From the NCBI RefSeq assembly GCF_023195895.1, contig NZ_JALPRK010000007.1, positions 124,001 through 188,000 of the forward strand: a DNA stretch of 64,000 nucleotides. Reading direction: 5' to 3'. Source of the DNA: Paenibacillus mellifer. GTDB lineage: Bacteria > Bacillota > Bacilli > Paenibacillales > Paenibacillaceae. Under the pieces are notes generated by a model. It was not told where the DNA came from. It searched no databases and saw nothing but the letters and a program-made list of their open reading frames with translations. The position numbers and the translations under genes were made by a program. Shown here one piece after another: positions 9,999 to 18,352 of the stretch. Position 1 is the first letter of the stretch; every line of letters begins with the position of its first letter.

Positions 9999-10822
9999 GG
10001 GTGTGTATTCAAACTACTAAAACCCGCAATGGTTTGGTAAATTATTCATATGAGAAGACGATACGAGACGATCAATGGGAACAACTAAAAGATCTTTTGC
10101 CGCTAGAACGAAAACTCCAAAGAGGACGCCCTGCTACGGATAACCGTAAGATGCTCAATGGCATGCTTTGGGTGATCCGTTCAGGAGTGCCGTGGCGGGA
10201 CTTGCCAGAATACTATGGCTCCTGGAGCAGCGTCCACAGCCGATTCCGCCGATGGGAGAAGACGGGCATATTCGATCGCATGCTAGAGGTGCTGTCCACT
10301 GAACCTGATTCCGAAAGTGTCATGATTGATGCCTCCATCGTCCGTGCTCACCAATATGGCGCGGGAGCAAAAGGGGGCAGCAATTCAAGCGATCGGACGA
10401 TCTCGAGGAGGCTTAACCTTCAAGATTCACGCGGTTGTGGATGCTCTGGGCAATTCCCTCCAAATGGAAGTGACGGCAGGCAATATCAACGATTGTGTGG
10501 CGGGTTACGAGATATTGCAGTCCCTTGATATCAAGGGCAAACACATTTTAGCTGATCGTGGGTATGACACTGATAAAAATCATCTCGTTGTTGGTGGAAA
10601 AGCAAGCGAATTCTGTGATTCCCAGTTGTAAACATCGTACCGTTCAACGATCGACCGACTGGTGGTTGTTTAAAGAGCGATACTTGGTCGAATGCCTCTT
10701 CAATAAACTGAAACATAATCGGCGACTGGCTACACGTTACGATAAATTAACGTGTACTTTTGTTGCTTTTTAAAGTTAGCTTCCTCCATGATTTTGTTGT
10801 CATGAGGTTAGAATACACAGCC
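9999..10822 (+). mobile_element. IS5-family (IS427-like) insertion sequence, 824 bp
   Basis: Ends are imperfect inverted repeats: GGGTGTGTATTCAAAC at the left and, read from the right end on the other strand, GGCTGTGTATTCTAAC. Each end is flanked by TA (9997-9998 and 10823-10824), the expected short target duplication for this group. The interior is a DDE transposase broken into three frames. The element inserted 12 bp after the helicase stop, leaving the defence genes intact. No passenger gene is present. Confidence 0.88.
10034..10773 (+). pseudogene. IS427-group transposase, frameshifted
   Basis: Three overlapping frames reconstruct one DDE transposase. Frame 1 holds the N-terminal domain and first acidic residue (VMIDASIVRAHQ). 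Frame 2 runs GRSRGGLTFKIHAVVDALG to ILADRGYDTDK (second Asp). Frame 3 continues ISLLVEKQANSVIP to the catalytic Glu in LVECLFNKLKHNRRLATR. The first shift lies at an A/G-rich run (around 10370), where programmed frameshifting is normal for this group. The second, at an A-run near 10575, is not expected and probably inactivates the gene. The start is uncertain; TTG at 10034 is the first plausible codon outside the terminal repeat. Confidence 0.83.
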
Positions 10823-11474
10823 TAGCAGAGCTGGCTTTCATTATATAAGATGCTGCTGGTGGGTTAAAGGCGTTATGGAGCGAAGAAGCCAAACTTTGCA
10901 GTGGAGCGATTCAATGGAAGGCGCGTTTATTGAATCGCGGCGGAAAAAATTCCAGTGTTTACGCTCACGTCATTGACGGTGAATAATGCACCGACAAAGT
11001 ACGTGAACGGCGACATTCCAGCGATAAGGCTAATGCGAATCATTAGATTAAGGAACTATTAACGCTGCCTCTCGTTTTTCTCCAATAATACCATATCCCC
11101 TATTTTCTAGTCCTTCATAAAAAGATACTATTTGGCTCCCCAGGCTCGTTCAGTCATACGGAGTAAGCGAACGATGGCTACTAAGAGCCGAGAGCTGCAG
11201 CTAAGTGGTCTTAGGTTACATTGACGCACTTTTCCTTATTTGCGTTCCGATTTTTTTCAAAGACCAGGAAGTTTGAAATGATAAGCCATTCCGGAAGTGC
11301 AGACGATTAAAACAAAGAACAAGAACAAAAGGAAAGGTCAAAAGCCAGGTCAAGTACGGCATATCGGAGATATCGGAGACACCCTCTTGAGTATTCAGTA
11401 TAGTTTGATAATTTTATGCAGGTGTTTAGGATATCTGATACTATTATATTATGATAACTCTAGGAGTGAGTTAG
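10823..11474. other. Non-coding stretch between the IS and the DUF4062 gene
   Basis: About 650 bases without a supportable gene. A Lys-rich 67-codon frame from 11297 has no ribosome site and overlaps the start of the next gene, so it is left out. No structured repeat was recognised here. It probably represents decayed mobile DNA next to the insertion sequence. Confidence 0.5.
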
Positions 11475-12704
11475 TTGGCTTATTCAGCGCAAGTTTATGA
11501 AATAGTAATTGCATCACCGGGTGATTTGAAGAAAGAGAGAGAGATAGTCAGAGATTGTGTTCTTCAATGGAACAGGGATCATTCAAAATTTTTTAATCTA
11601 ATCTATATGCCCAGGATGTGGGAGACAGATACTGTTCCTGAAATAAATATACGTCCGCAAGAAAGCATAAATAAACAGATCCTCCACAATTCCGATATTA
11701 TGATAGCCATGTTTTGGACAAAGCTTGGTAGTCCGACGGGTAAAGACCAATCAGGAACCGTGGAGGAAATCAATCAGTTTATATCCTCAGAAAAACCAGT
11801 AGCATTATATTTTTCAGACAAAAAATATTCGCCATCTACCATTGACCCAATGCAACTCGAAGCACTGAGAGCTTACCAAAGTTCTATTAGAGACAATTCT
11901 TACTACAATGTGTTCAAAAGTACTAGTGAAATAAAAGAGCTGGTATTAAAGTATCTCAATGTAACTGCCTCAGAAATAACTAAAAAAAAAGAAAGTAATC
12001 TGTTAATTGATATACAAGAAAATGAAAAATCGAAACCCAATTCATTAGATGACTTTCATAGCTATCTTTCGTTGGCAAGTCACGCTAACGCAGATGGATT
12101 CTGGTTGAGCATTGTAGCCGGTTACGATGATGGTTACTCTAGCTTCAATACAAATGAAAAGGAATATATATTTGACTGGGCGACCACAGTATTACAGTCC
12201 GTTTATCCAGAAAACGTGGGTTCAAAACGCTATGGCAAAGATTTTGTCTCAGTAACATGTAAAACGCAAGATACAACTGCCCCAGTGTTTCAAGTTCGAT
12301 ATGATAACGTTGGTGTTGCAATGATCCAATGGAGGGCGATAAACCCTTTCATTCCGCTTAACTGGTTAATAACACTTTGTTTAGTTTCAGTAGCTCAAGT
12401 CGTAAATAGTCCGATTGTTTCAGGCCAGAGATTAAGAAAGCTAGGGATTACGTTAAGTAATTCTCCAGAAGAGGGTATAAATACTGATGTTGTTTTTTCA
12501 TCATCAATGTCAGATGTACATTTTAACTCCCGTAATTCGATTTGGACGTCAACTGTAGATGAAGATGTTAATATTGATAAAGTCATTAAAGAATTTGTTC
12601 GGAACACTCTTCAAGAGTGGGGATACTATGATTTTGAAGATAGCTTAGATTCCCTCATTTTGAAGAATGTTAAACAGGACTACTTACTCCTGCTAAACGA
12701 TTAA
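11475..12704 (+). CDS. DUF4062-domain protein
   Basis: 409 residues. The first 110 or so residues match the DUF4062 pattern: YEIVIASPGDLKKEREIVRD, then a polar helix, IRPQESIN, HNSDIMIAMFWTKLGSPTG and GTVEEINQF. This Rossmann-like fold is related to TIR/SEFIR-type signalling domains and is common in prokaryotic immune and conflict genes. The remaining 250 residues are not recognised; they look globular and have no membrane span. Start is TTG with AGGAG eight bases upstream. It is a single gene between the insertion sequence and the second 199-bp repeat, on the same strand as the RES/Gabija genes. A stand-alone defence effector is plausible, but no enzyme activity can be assigned. Confidence 0.65.
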   Translation: MAYSAQVYEIVIASPGDLKKEREIVRDCVLQWNRDHSKFFNLIYMPRMWETDTVPEINIRPQESINKQILHNSDIMIAMFWTKLGSPTGKDQSGTVEEINQFISSEKPVALYFSDKKYSPSTIDPMQLEALRAYQSSIRDNSYYNVFKSTSEIKELVLKYLNVTASEITKKKESNLLIDIQENEKSKPNSLDDFHSYLSLASHANADGFWLSIVAGYDDGYSSFNTNEKEYIFDWATTVLQSVYPENVGSKRYGKDFVSVTCKTQDTTAPVFQVRYDNVGVAMIQWRAINPFIPLNWLITLCLVSVAQVVNSPIVSGQRLRKLGITLSNSPEEGINTDVVFSSSMSDVHFNSRNSIWTSTVDEDVNIDKVIKEFVRNTLQEWGYYDFEDSLDSLILKNVKQDYLLLLND

Positions 12705-12743
12705 TTTTGCTCCGCTAAAATTTGTCGATGGTAGTGGAGCAGG

Positions 12744-12942
12744 GCTGATTCGAGTGTCGTTCTCTCCGAGTTCTCTCAAACGTCCAGTTTCGCTCACTTT
12801 TTGATGATTTCCCGAGACGCCTTGTGGCACTAGGAAAGGGTATGTGAAACGCCGAAATCCCTTGATCTTGTAGGCTTTCTGCAGTTTTTTGGTTCCCCTA
12901 AAGGGACATGATTTCCGCTCGGTTCCCTTTACCGTGCATGAT
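12744..12942 (+). repeat. 199-bp direct repeat, copy 2, with recombinase-core-like palindrome
   Basis: Second copy of the block at 4357-4555, same length and orientation. The core-like palindrome is at 12854-12880: left arm GAAATCCCTTG, right arm reading AGAAAGCCTA on the other strand. It begins 39 bp after the DUF4062 stop and is followed within 10 bp by a tRNA-Leu 3' fragment. Together with copy 1 it brackets the RES/Gabija/IS/DUF4062 segment. Confidence 0.8.
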
Positions 12943-12950
12943 TCAGGTTC

Positions 12951-12997
12951 GTGTGGGCTAACCCCCCGTGGAGGTTCGAGCACTCTCGACCGTACCA
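12951..12997 (+). pseudogene. 3' fragment of a tRNA-Leu gene (variable arm, T arm, acceptor, CCA)
   Basis: The 47 bases read as the end of a class II tRNA. They show a long variable-arm hairpin (GTGGG...CCCC), a T arm with GGAGGTTCGAGC, an acceptor 3' strand and a terminal ACCA. The pattern fits the 3' half of Gram-positive tRNA-Leu genes, with a few substitutions in the T stem and acceptor. The 5' half and anticodon are absent. A normal rho-independent terminator follows. Such remnants are left when islands use the 3' end of a tRNA gene as attachment site. The isotype is a judgement from memory of tRNA-Leu sequences. Confidence 0.55.
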
Positions 12998-13009
12998 TAT
13001 ACTCAAATC

Positions 13010-13034
13010 AAACTCTTCTTCGGAAGGGTTTTTA
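13010..13034 (+). terminator. Rho-independent terminator after the tRNA fragment
   Basis: Nine-base-pair stem (AAACTCTTC paired with GAAGGGTTT, one G-T pair) around a TTCG tetraloop, followed by a T run. It is placed as for a tRNA gene terminator and is retained although the tRNA is truncated. Confidence 0.85.
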
Positions 13035-13179
13035 TTTATGCCTAATTCCCCACTTTTACTAACTATACACACTTTATCACAGGAAATTCCTATCGTCTGT
13101 CGAAAATCATTAATAAGTTGCCTATGGATTTGAAATTTTATGTATTTGAATCCTGACGATTTGAAAGTGAGGGGACTAT

Positions 13180-14829
13180 ATGCTTACAGTTGAACAATAC
13201 ATAATAAAGATGAAGAAAAAAGATAACCTTGATGAATTCAATTTTAAAAATCATTCCGAAAATATGTCCGCGGTTCTGAAGTATGTCATGGATTATTTTA
13301 ATCATTATCTGAATCCGGAAGAATACGATTATGAGAACATCAAAACAGAACAATCAGCATTAAAAATCTTCCAAGAGATAGAAGGCTTCTTTCCTGAAAG
13401 TAAGGACTTTGTTATTCAATACTACAAAAAAACAAAGAGCCGGATAGATCGATTACTGAAGTCATGGATGTATGAACGAAAATACGTTCATCTTATTTAC
13501 AGTGCCGAGGATTATGAGGATACGATTCATAAGTTCTGTAGCAGTACAAAAATGAAAGGAACAGAAATTGAGCAGTATCGAGATCAATTGATCATTCTGG
13601 CAAAAGAGATAAAAGCAAAAGAGACAGAAAAACCATCCATTTCCGGATTTAAGTATTTGGATGACAATCTGGTTGGTTGGGTAAAAGAGACGTACCGCAG
13701 TTATGGCGTAAATTTATTCGAGTTTGCTCAAAGCTATACAGGTGCTTTTTTTGATGAGTACATTGAACGCATTTATACCAGGGAATCAGAGCATTTCTAT
13801 TATATCAATCGTTACAACCATAGATACAATGATAATCCGTTTAATATGGATGTTCTTTATAGAGAGAACGAACATCGTCCTTTTATTAATGGTCATAAAG
13901 GCGAGTTGGAAATGCTGATCATGTATGTATGGGTATTTGATGATGCAAGTGATGAGGGCTACTGGCCTGAGTATGTAAATCTATGTATTTCTACAGGAAG
14001 AGTGAGCCTGGTAAAACGGATTAATGTGTTAGTGCCGGTAACGACGAAAGGCATGATGTACCCTGTAGATATCAAGAGTAATATGACCTTTCTAGAAACG
14101 ACAACAGGTGCTTTAAAGGTTGCTCCAAATGAAGCGTACATTTTGCGCCTGAGCTATGAGAAAGACAATGATTTGTTATGGAAAGACGCAGCACGACTTG
14201 ATGTTGTTTTAAAGAATCTGATGGATACATTCTCCAAGTATGGTATGCCTGACACACTGGAATTGTTATCCCCTCTACGCTCTCAAACCTATGGTGAAGA
14301 GGAGTTTTTCAAGCAGTACTCGATTCTCGAAAAAAGCCTAAAAAAATATAAAACCATAAAAATTGCTTTAGTTAATGGACCTCAGAAGCAAAGTGGAAAG
14401 TCAAAGTATTTGATGCAAACAGCAGAGGATGTTGTGAATATCCATAAAATAGTGAAAGAAATGAAATATAAATTAAAGTTTACTATAGATATTTCAAGGC
14501 TGATCAAGCGGAAGAATTATAAGGGGGAATTCGAGGAGGACTTCAATCGACTTACTGAGATTAGATCGGGCATTGTTGGAATTCATTTGTCAAGGCTTCC
14601 TAGCCGAACGGGATTTTCTCATAGACATTATAAAGATGGAAATAGGTATTTATATAAATATGATTATCCTGAGAACTCGGATTTCTTAGGCTCATTTTCA
14701 GCATTGCTAAATGATAACTTGAGCCGTTACTTAGTGCCTGAGGGGATGACTTCTGAAGCTGAGCTTGAAGAATTAGTTGATGATCTGCTAAGAGGCGGGT
14801 TCTCTTTTTCCGGTCAGGAGGTCGAATAG
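13180..14829 (+). CDS. Unrecognised 549-aa protein, first gene of a coupled pair
   Basis: No family is recognised with confidence. ATG with GTGAGGGG upstream. There is no signal peptide or membrane span; the protein is rich in Tyr, Lys and Glu. The C-terminal 250 residues alternate beta-like and helical stretches. They include VPVTTKGMMYPVDIKSN, KIALVNGPQKQSGKS, LKFTIDISRL and IVGIHLSRLPSRTGFSHRHY, loosely recalling the end of a xylose-isomerase-like TIM barrel with His residues near the C-terminal strands; this is only a hint. Its stop overlaps the GTG start of the next gene, so the two are translationally coupled and probably form one functional unit. The pair lies between defence genes and recombinases, which makes a defence or element-maintenance role possible. 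Confidence 0.75.
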   Translation: MLTVEQYIIKMKKKDNLDEFNFKNHSENMSAVLKYVMDYFNHYLNPEEYDYENIKTEQSALKIFQEIEGFFPESKDFVIQYYKKTKSRIDRLLKSWMYERKYVHLIYSAEDYEDTIHKFCSSTKMKGTEIEQYRDQLIILAKEIKAKETEKPSISGFKYLDDNLVGWVKETYRSYGVNLFEFAQSYTGAFFDEYIERIYTRESEHFYYINRYNHRYNDNPFNMDVLYRENEHRPFINGHKGELEMLIMYVWVFDDASDEGYWPEYVNLCISTGRVSLVKRINVLVPVTTKGMMYPVDIKSNMTFLETTTGALKVAPNEAYILRLSYEKDNDLLWKDAARLDVVLKNLMDTFSKYGMPDTLELLSPLRSQTYGEEEFFKQYSILEKSLKKYKTIKIALVNGPQKQSGKSKYLMQTAEDVVNIHKIVKEMKYKLKFTIDISRLIKRKNYKGEFEEDFNRLTEIRSGIVGIHLSRLPSRTGFSHRHYKDGNRYLYKYDYPENSDFLGSFSALLNDNLSRYLVPEGMTSEAELEELVDDLLRGGFSFSGQEVE

Positions 14830-15887
14830 TGGTGTGGCGACATGGTTTTATAGAACTAAAGGACATGAACAATTATCCGATAAATCAGCTAAAAGAGCTT
14901 GATAAAATTGAACTGCTAATACCGGAATCAATGACCAAGTTTAATCAATGGTGCAAGGATATTCAAGCTGTGAAGCACAATAAGTACCTACATCCGTTAA
15001 TCATAGAATATCAGGAAGAGATTGCTTACCGCAAGGCACGTGACGAAGAACATCAATTTTATAAAGAGATTGATCCATATTCGCTAAGGAATTCAAAGGT
15101 TGAAAACCGCAGGAACAAAGCTGTGTTGTTCATAGACGTATCTGATAAGCAAGCCAATCGGACATATGGAATTATGAATAGCTTAATTGATGCAATTAGT
15201 GAATTGGGTGGGAGGGTGGACGTATTTGCAGGAGAACAGGACAATATCCGGATACGATTACTAGACCATGAGTATTCCGCCTCATTGATCGAAATTATGG
15301 TCAAAAGACGTTCTTTTTTGTCGAATTTACAATCTGGAAGTATGACGGGTTTAAGTCCCATGTATGAAAAGATCCCCAGTGGTTTGCTCAGGATGGAGTT
15401 CACAGAGATTTTCGGTTACGCACACAGAAATAAAACGGCCCAATCCCTTTGTTTTAATGAAACCCTGGATCGACCGTTTGAAAAACAAATAGGTGAGATT
15501 CTCATAGATTGTTTGAAAAATGCCATTGGGATAAGCGTATCTAGACATATAGCTGAGCGCGAATATGAAGTAAAGAAAAAAGAGAAGGAACGTCTTGAAG
15601 CCATAGAAGAATCCAAGAAGCAGGAGCTTCAGCGACTTGAAGAGTACATTCTTCGCAAACAGAAACTAAAACAAAACATTGAGAATCAAATGAAGAATTG
15701 GGTTAAAGCGAACAAGTTGCGCGATTACGCCGAGGAGTTAGAGCGATTTGTTGTAACATGTGAGGATGAGATAACCAAGAAGTCATTCTCCACTTATATC
15801 CAATTGGTGCGAGAAGCTGCGGAGGATTGTGATCCGGGAGGGGACATATTGAATAAGGTACAGGAGTTAGAACATGGAAGCAAATGA
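14829..15887 (+). CDS. Unrecognised 352-aa protein with C-terminal coiled coil, second gene of the pair
   Basis: GTG start overlapping the stop of the 549-aa gene by one base, with AGGAGG seven bases upstream. The N-terminal 130 residues are helical. A middle domain (about 95-240) contains AVLFIDVSDKQANRTYGIMN, GGRVDVFAG, SASLIEIMVKRR and IPSGLLRMEF. Residues 240-310 form a highly charged coiled coil, followed by a short helical tail. The order (small alpha/beta domain with an IPSG.L.ME strand, then Glu/Arg/Lys coiled coil, then tail) resembles a widespread conserved hypothetical family I recall from mobile regions of many bacteria, but I cannot name it. A hairpin terminator begins at its stop codon, closing the two-gene unit. 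Confidence 0.75.
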   Translation: MVWRHGFIELKDMNNYPINQLKELDKIELLIPESMTKFNQWCKDIQAVKHNKYLHPLIIEYQEEIAYRKARDEEHQFYKEIDPYSLRNSKVENRRNKAVLFIDVSDKQANRTYGIMNSLIDAISELGGRVDVFAGEQDNIRIRLLDHEYSASLIEIMVKRRSFLSNLQSGSMTGLSPMYEKIPSGLLRMEFTEIFGYAHRNKTAQSLCFNETLDRPFEKQIGEILIDCLKNAIGISVSRHIAEREYEVKKKEKERLEAIEESKKQELQRLEEYILRKQKLKQNIENQMKNWVKANKLRDYAEELERFVVTCEDEITKKSFSTYIQLVREAAEDCDPGGDILNKVQELEHGSK

Positions 15888-15916
15888 ATTCTCCCGCAGC
15901 TTGCTGTGGGAGAATT
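15887..15916 (+). terminator. Terminator closing the two-gene unit
   Basis: Stem AATTCTCCCGCAG paired with CTGTGGGAGAATT (13 pairs, one G-T) around a CTTG loop, then T-rich sequence. It begins at the last base of the 352-aa gene's stop codon. Confidence 0.83.
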
Positions 15917-16283
15917 TGTTGCTTCTTATCCATGTAATAAAGGCACTTTCAATATGCTTCTCTTTAAGCGACTTTCATGTGTGTACTTTCGGACAGACCC
16001 GGCGGGAAGGGATAGCAATAAATCCGGGCCTCGCCGGTTAACCAAAACTTAGTTTTAATCGAGGCCCGGTGAAAGTGGATTGATCTGGTTGTCGCAGTAA
16101 CCGCACAAGTTTATCATTGGAAAACGCTGTGATCGGATCTTTGGGAGCATTTCAATCTGACAATCTGCTTCGCCTGAGGCTATAGAACGCTGACAAATTG
16201 ATTTTTAGAGGGTCCGGTTTTGTCCGGAAAATGAAACGAATAGTGAGGGGGATTTCAGAGTACATCTGTTTGGAGGGACGAGG
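15917..16283. other. Spacer with a large hairpin, upstream of the recombinase gene
   Basis: No gene seen in 367 bp. At 16024-16069 a perfect 10-bp stem (CCGGGCCTCG with its complement) encloses a loop containing a second palindrome (AAAACT/AGTTTT). It could be a bidirectional terminator or a recombinase or regulator site. The rest shows nothing recognisable. Confidence 0.6.
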
Positions 16284-17309
16284 ATGAGCGGAAATGTTGT
16301 AAGCCTGTTTCGGCAAAGTCAGAGTGATAGATCGAATAAACGACGCAGAAATGATTTATACGATGTAGAATCGTTTTCCAACGCGGGTTATCGGCTAACG
16401 TGGGAAGAAGCCGTGAGATTATTTGTTCAGGCCCGCCGCGCTGAAACATCAAGCGAGGATACCGTAAAGTTTGAAATGAGCACTTTGAAATGTTATGAGC
16501 GAATTTTGCGAGAGCAAGAGATCGAAGCCGACATCTATCATGTATCGACTGACTTGCTGCGAAATAAGTTTATTATGGCTATGGTTGAGAAAAAAGGCTA
16601 CAAGCTCAATACGATCAATAATCGAATTAAATCCATCAAGCGTTTCTTTTTATTTTTATACGAAGAAGGCTGGATTCCAGACAACCCGGCAGAACACTTA
16701 CGAACACGCAAAGGTCATCAACCAACCATTCCATCCTTCACCGAAGAGCAAGTTGTAGCCCTGCTCAAGCAGCCGAATCAAAACACGTTTACGGGGTTTC
16801 GTGATTTTGTCATTCTATCCTTGATTTGCGACAGTGGACTGCGCGTCGGCGAAATCACAAAACTCAAAATGAATCAGGTCGATATTAAAGAGAATCAGCT
16901 TCTTGGTGTCATTGGGAAAAGCAAGAAGCCGCGGGACATCCCTTTTTGTGATGATGTGCGTAAGCTCTTAATCCGATATATCAAAGCAAGAGGGGACATC
17001 CACTCATCTCATTTTTTTGTCACACTGGATGGTCGTCCGCTCGGTGTTCGCTCTTTTCAAGGAGCTCTACATCAATACGGTAAAGATGCCGGAATCACTA
17101 ACGTTCGGGTAAGTCCTCATACGTTAAGGCATACCTTCGCCAAAATGTACATTATCAATGAGGGCGATCCGTATAGCTTGCAAGATATTCTCGGCCATAC
17201 TTCTCAGGATATGGTGAAGCGTTACGTTAACTTGTGGCGTCCAGAAATGAAATCGAAGCATGCGAAATCTTCCCCCGTGCGCCGACTGTATCAAAACAGG
17301 TTGATTTAA
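16284..17309 (+). CDS. Tyrosine recombinase/integrase 1
   Basis: 341 residues, XerC/XerD-like. An N-terminal SAM-like core-binding domain (about 50-145) is followed by a complete catalytic domain. The first Arg is in DSGLRVGE (about 187), then a Lys-containing beta hairpin, HTLRH (about 280), the His of LGHTSQDM and the nucleophile Tyr in KRYVNLW. All catalytic residues are present, so it should be active. ATG has GGAGG upstream. It is convergent with the other two recombinase genes and separated from them by a perfect bidirectional terminator. The three proteins are clearly related to one another. They most likely act on the core-like sites at 4468, 12854 and 19454, but this is inferred. Confidence 0.92.
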   Translation: MSGNVVSLFRQSQSDRSNKRRRNDLYDVESFSNAGYRLTWEEAVRLFVQARRAETSSEDTVKFEMSTLKCYERILREQEIEADIYHVSTDLLRNKFIMAMVEKKGYKLNTINNRIKSIKRFFLFLYEEGWIPDNPAEHLRTRKGHQPTIPSFTEEQVVALLKQPNQNTFTGFRDFVILSLICDSGLRVGEITKLKMNQVDIKENQLLGVIGKSKKPRDIPFCDDVRKLLIRYIKARGDIHSSHFFVTLDGRPLGVRSFQGALHQYGKDAGITNVRVSPHTLRHTFAKMYIINEGDPYSLQDILGHTSQDMVKRYVNLWRPEMKSKHAKSSPVRRLYQNRLI

Positions 17310-17330
17310 ATATTTCAATCAGGTTGAAGA

Positions 17331-17362
17331 GCGAAGGCCATTCCGTTGTGAATGGCCTTCGC
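17331..17362. terminator. Bidirectional terminator between convergent recombinase genes
   Basis: Perfect 13-bp stem, GCGAAGGCCATTC and its complement, around a 6-base loop. It lies between the ends of recombinase 1 (+) and recombinase 2 (-). Confidence 0.82.
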
Positions 17363-17380
17363 TGCTGCTTATGGCAAGGT

Positions 17381-18352
17381 TCAAATAATACGTTTCATGT
17401 TTTCAACCGGGCTATACTTTTTGTGCTGTTGCTTAATATCGCTGCTAAATAGCTCAACATAGTATTCGACCATTTTAAGCGTGGCGTGGCCTAATATTCG
17501 CCGGAGCGTGAACGGATCACCGCCATTTAAGATATAGAACTTGGCCATCGTATGCCGGAAGGTATGAGGGGATACCCTTACCCCATTAATGCTCGAAGCA
17601 AGACCGTAATCATGCATTTTCTCCTGTAGCGCTCGGGTGCTGATCTTTTCATTGTTCAAGTTTACGAACAGCGCTTCCGTCTCCAAGTCTCCACGTATAT
17701 CCAGGTAACGGCGTATCACTTTAGCACACGTTTGTTGCATAGGCACGCGGCGGGCTTTTCCCCCTTTTCCTTTTGTAATACGAATTTCTTGTTCCTTAAA
17801 AAAGACATCGCCAATCTTCAAATTACATAATTCACTGATTCGCATTCCCGTTTCAAAAAGAACCAGCATCATGGTGTAGTCCCGAAAGCCCGAGAACGTA
17901 TTTCGCACCGGTTGCTCCAACAAGGCGACGACTTGTTCTTTGGTAAAGGTTTGAATCATCAACTTTTCAGCTTTGGTGGCATGAATCTCGTTTGCAAGAT
18001 TCTGAAGGAGCCAGCCTTCCTCAAATAAATATCTCAGGAATTGCTTAATGGCCTTTATGCGTCCATTTACGGTATTGTCCGATTTTCCTTGTTCGAATAG
18101 ATAGGCAATAAAATGATTCTTAATATCTCGGGAAGTGACAGAGTAAATATCCAGTACAATCTCCTGGTCCCGGAAGGCAGCTTCCAATTGTTTTGCGCTA
18201 TCCTGATAAAAACGAATCGTGAGTGGCGAAAGTTTTTTTGATTTGCAATCGAGAATAAAAGAGTGAAGCAGATCGCTATAGCTTAACTGTTGCTTGGCGT
18301 CGCTCGCCTTATCGACCTTTGTTAATTTGTTTTGTCTGCGTCCGATAGTCAT
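17381..18352 (-). CDS. Tyrosine recombinase/integrase 2
   Basis: 323 residues with intact catalytic motifs: Arg in ETGMRISE, Lys-rich ITKGKGGKARRVP hairpin, HTFRH, the His of LGHATLKM and the Tyr in VEYYVELF. The N-terminal core-binding domain contains a Lys/Arg-rich helix. Its start overlaps the end of recombinase 3 by 4 bp (ATGA type), so the two are co-translated. Such overlapping tyrosine recombinase genes are typical of Tn554-like elements and of recombinase-in-trio elements, where two or three different recombinases cooperate on one substrate. Confidence 0.92.
   Translation of the reverse strand: MTIGRRQNKLTKVDKASDAKQQLSYSDLLHSFILDCKSKKLSPLTIRFYQDSAKQLEAAFRDQEIVLDIYSVTSRDIKNHFIAYLFEQGKSDNTVNGRIKAIKQFLRYLFEEGWLLQNLANEIHATKAEKLMIQTFTKEQVVALLEQPVRNTFSGFRDYTMMLVLFETGMRISELCNLKIGDVFFKEQEIRITKGKGGKARRVPMQQTCAKVIRRYLDIRGDLETEALFVNLNNEKISTRALQEKMHDYGLASSINGVRVSPHTFRHTMAKFYILNGGDPFTLRRILGHATLKMVEYYVELFSSDIKQQHKKYSPVENMKRII

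Noticed and set aside
11297-11500. Lys-rich 67-codon open frame
   Set aside because: No ribosome site, overlaps the start of the DUF4062 gene, low complexity.
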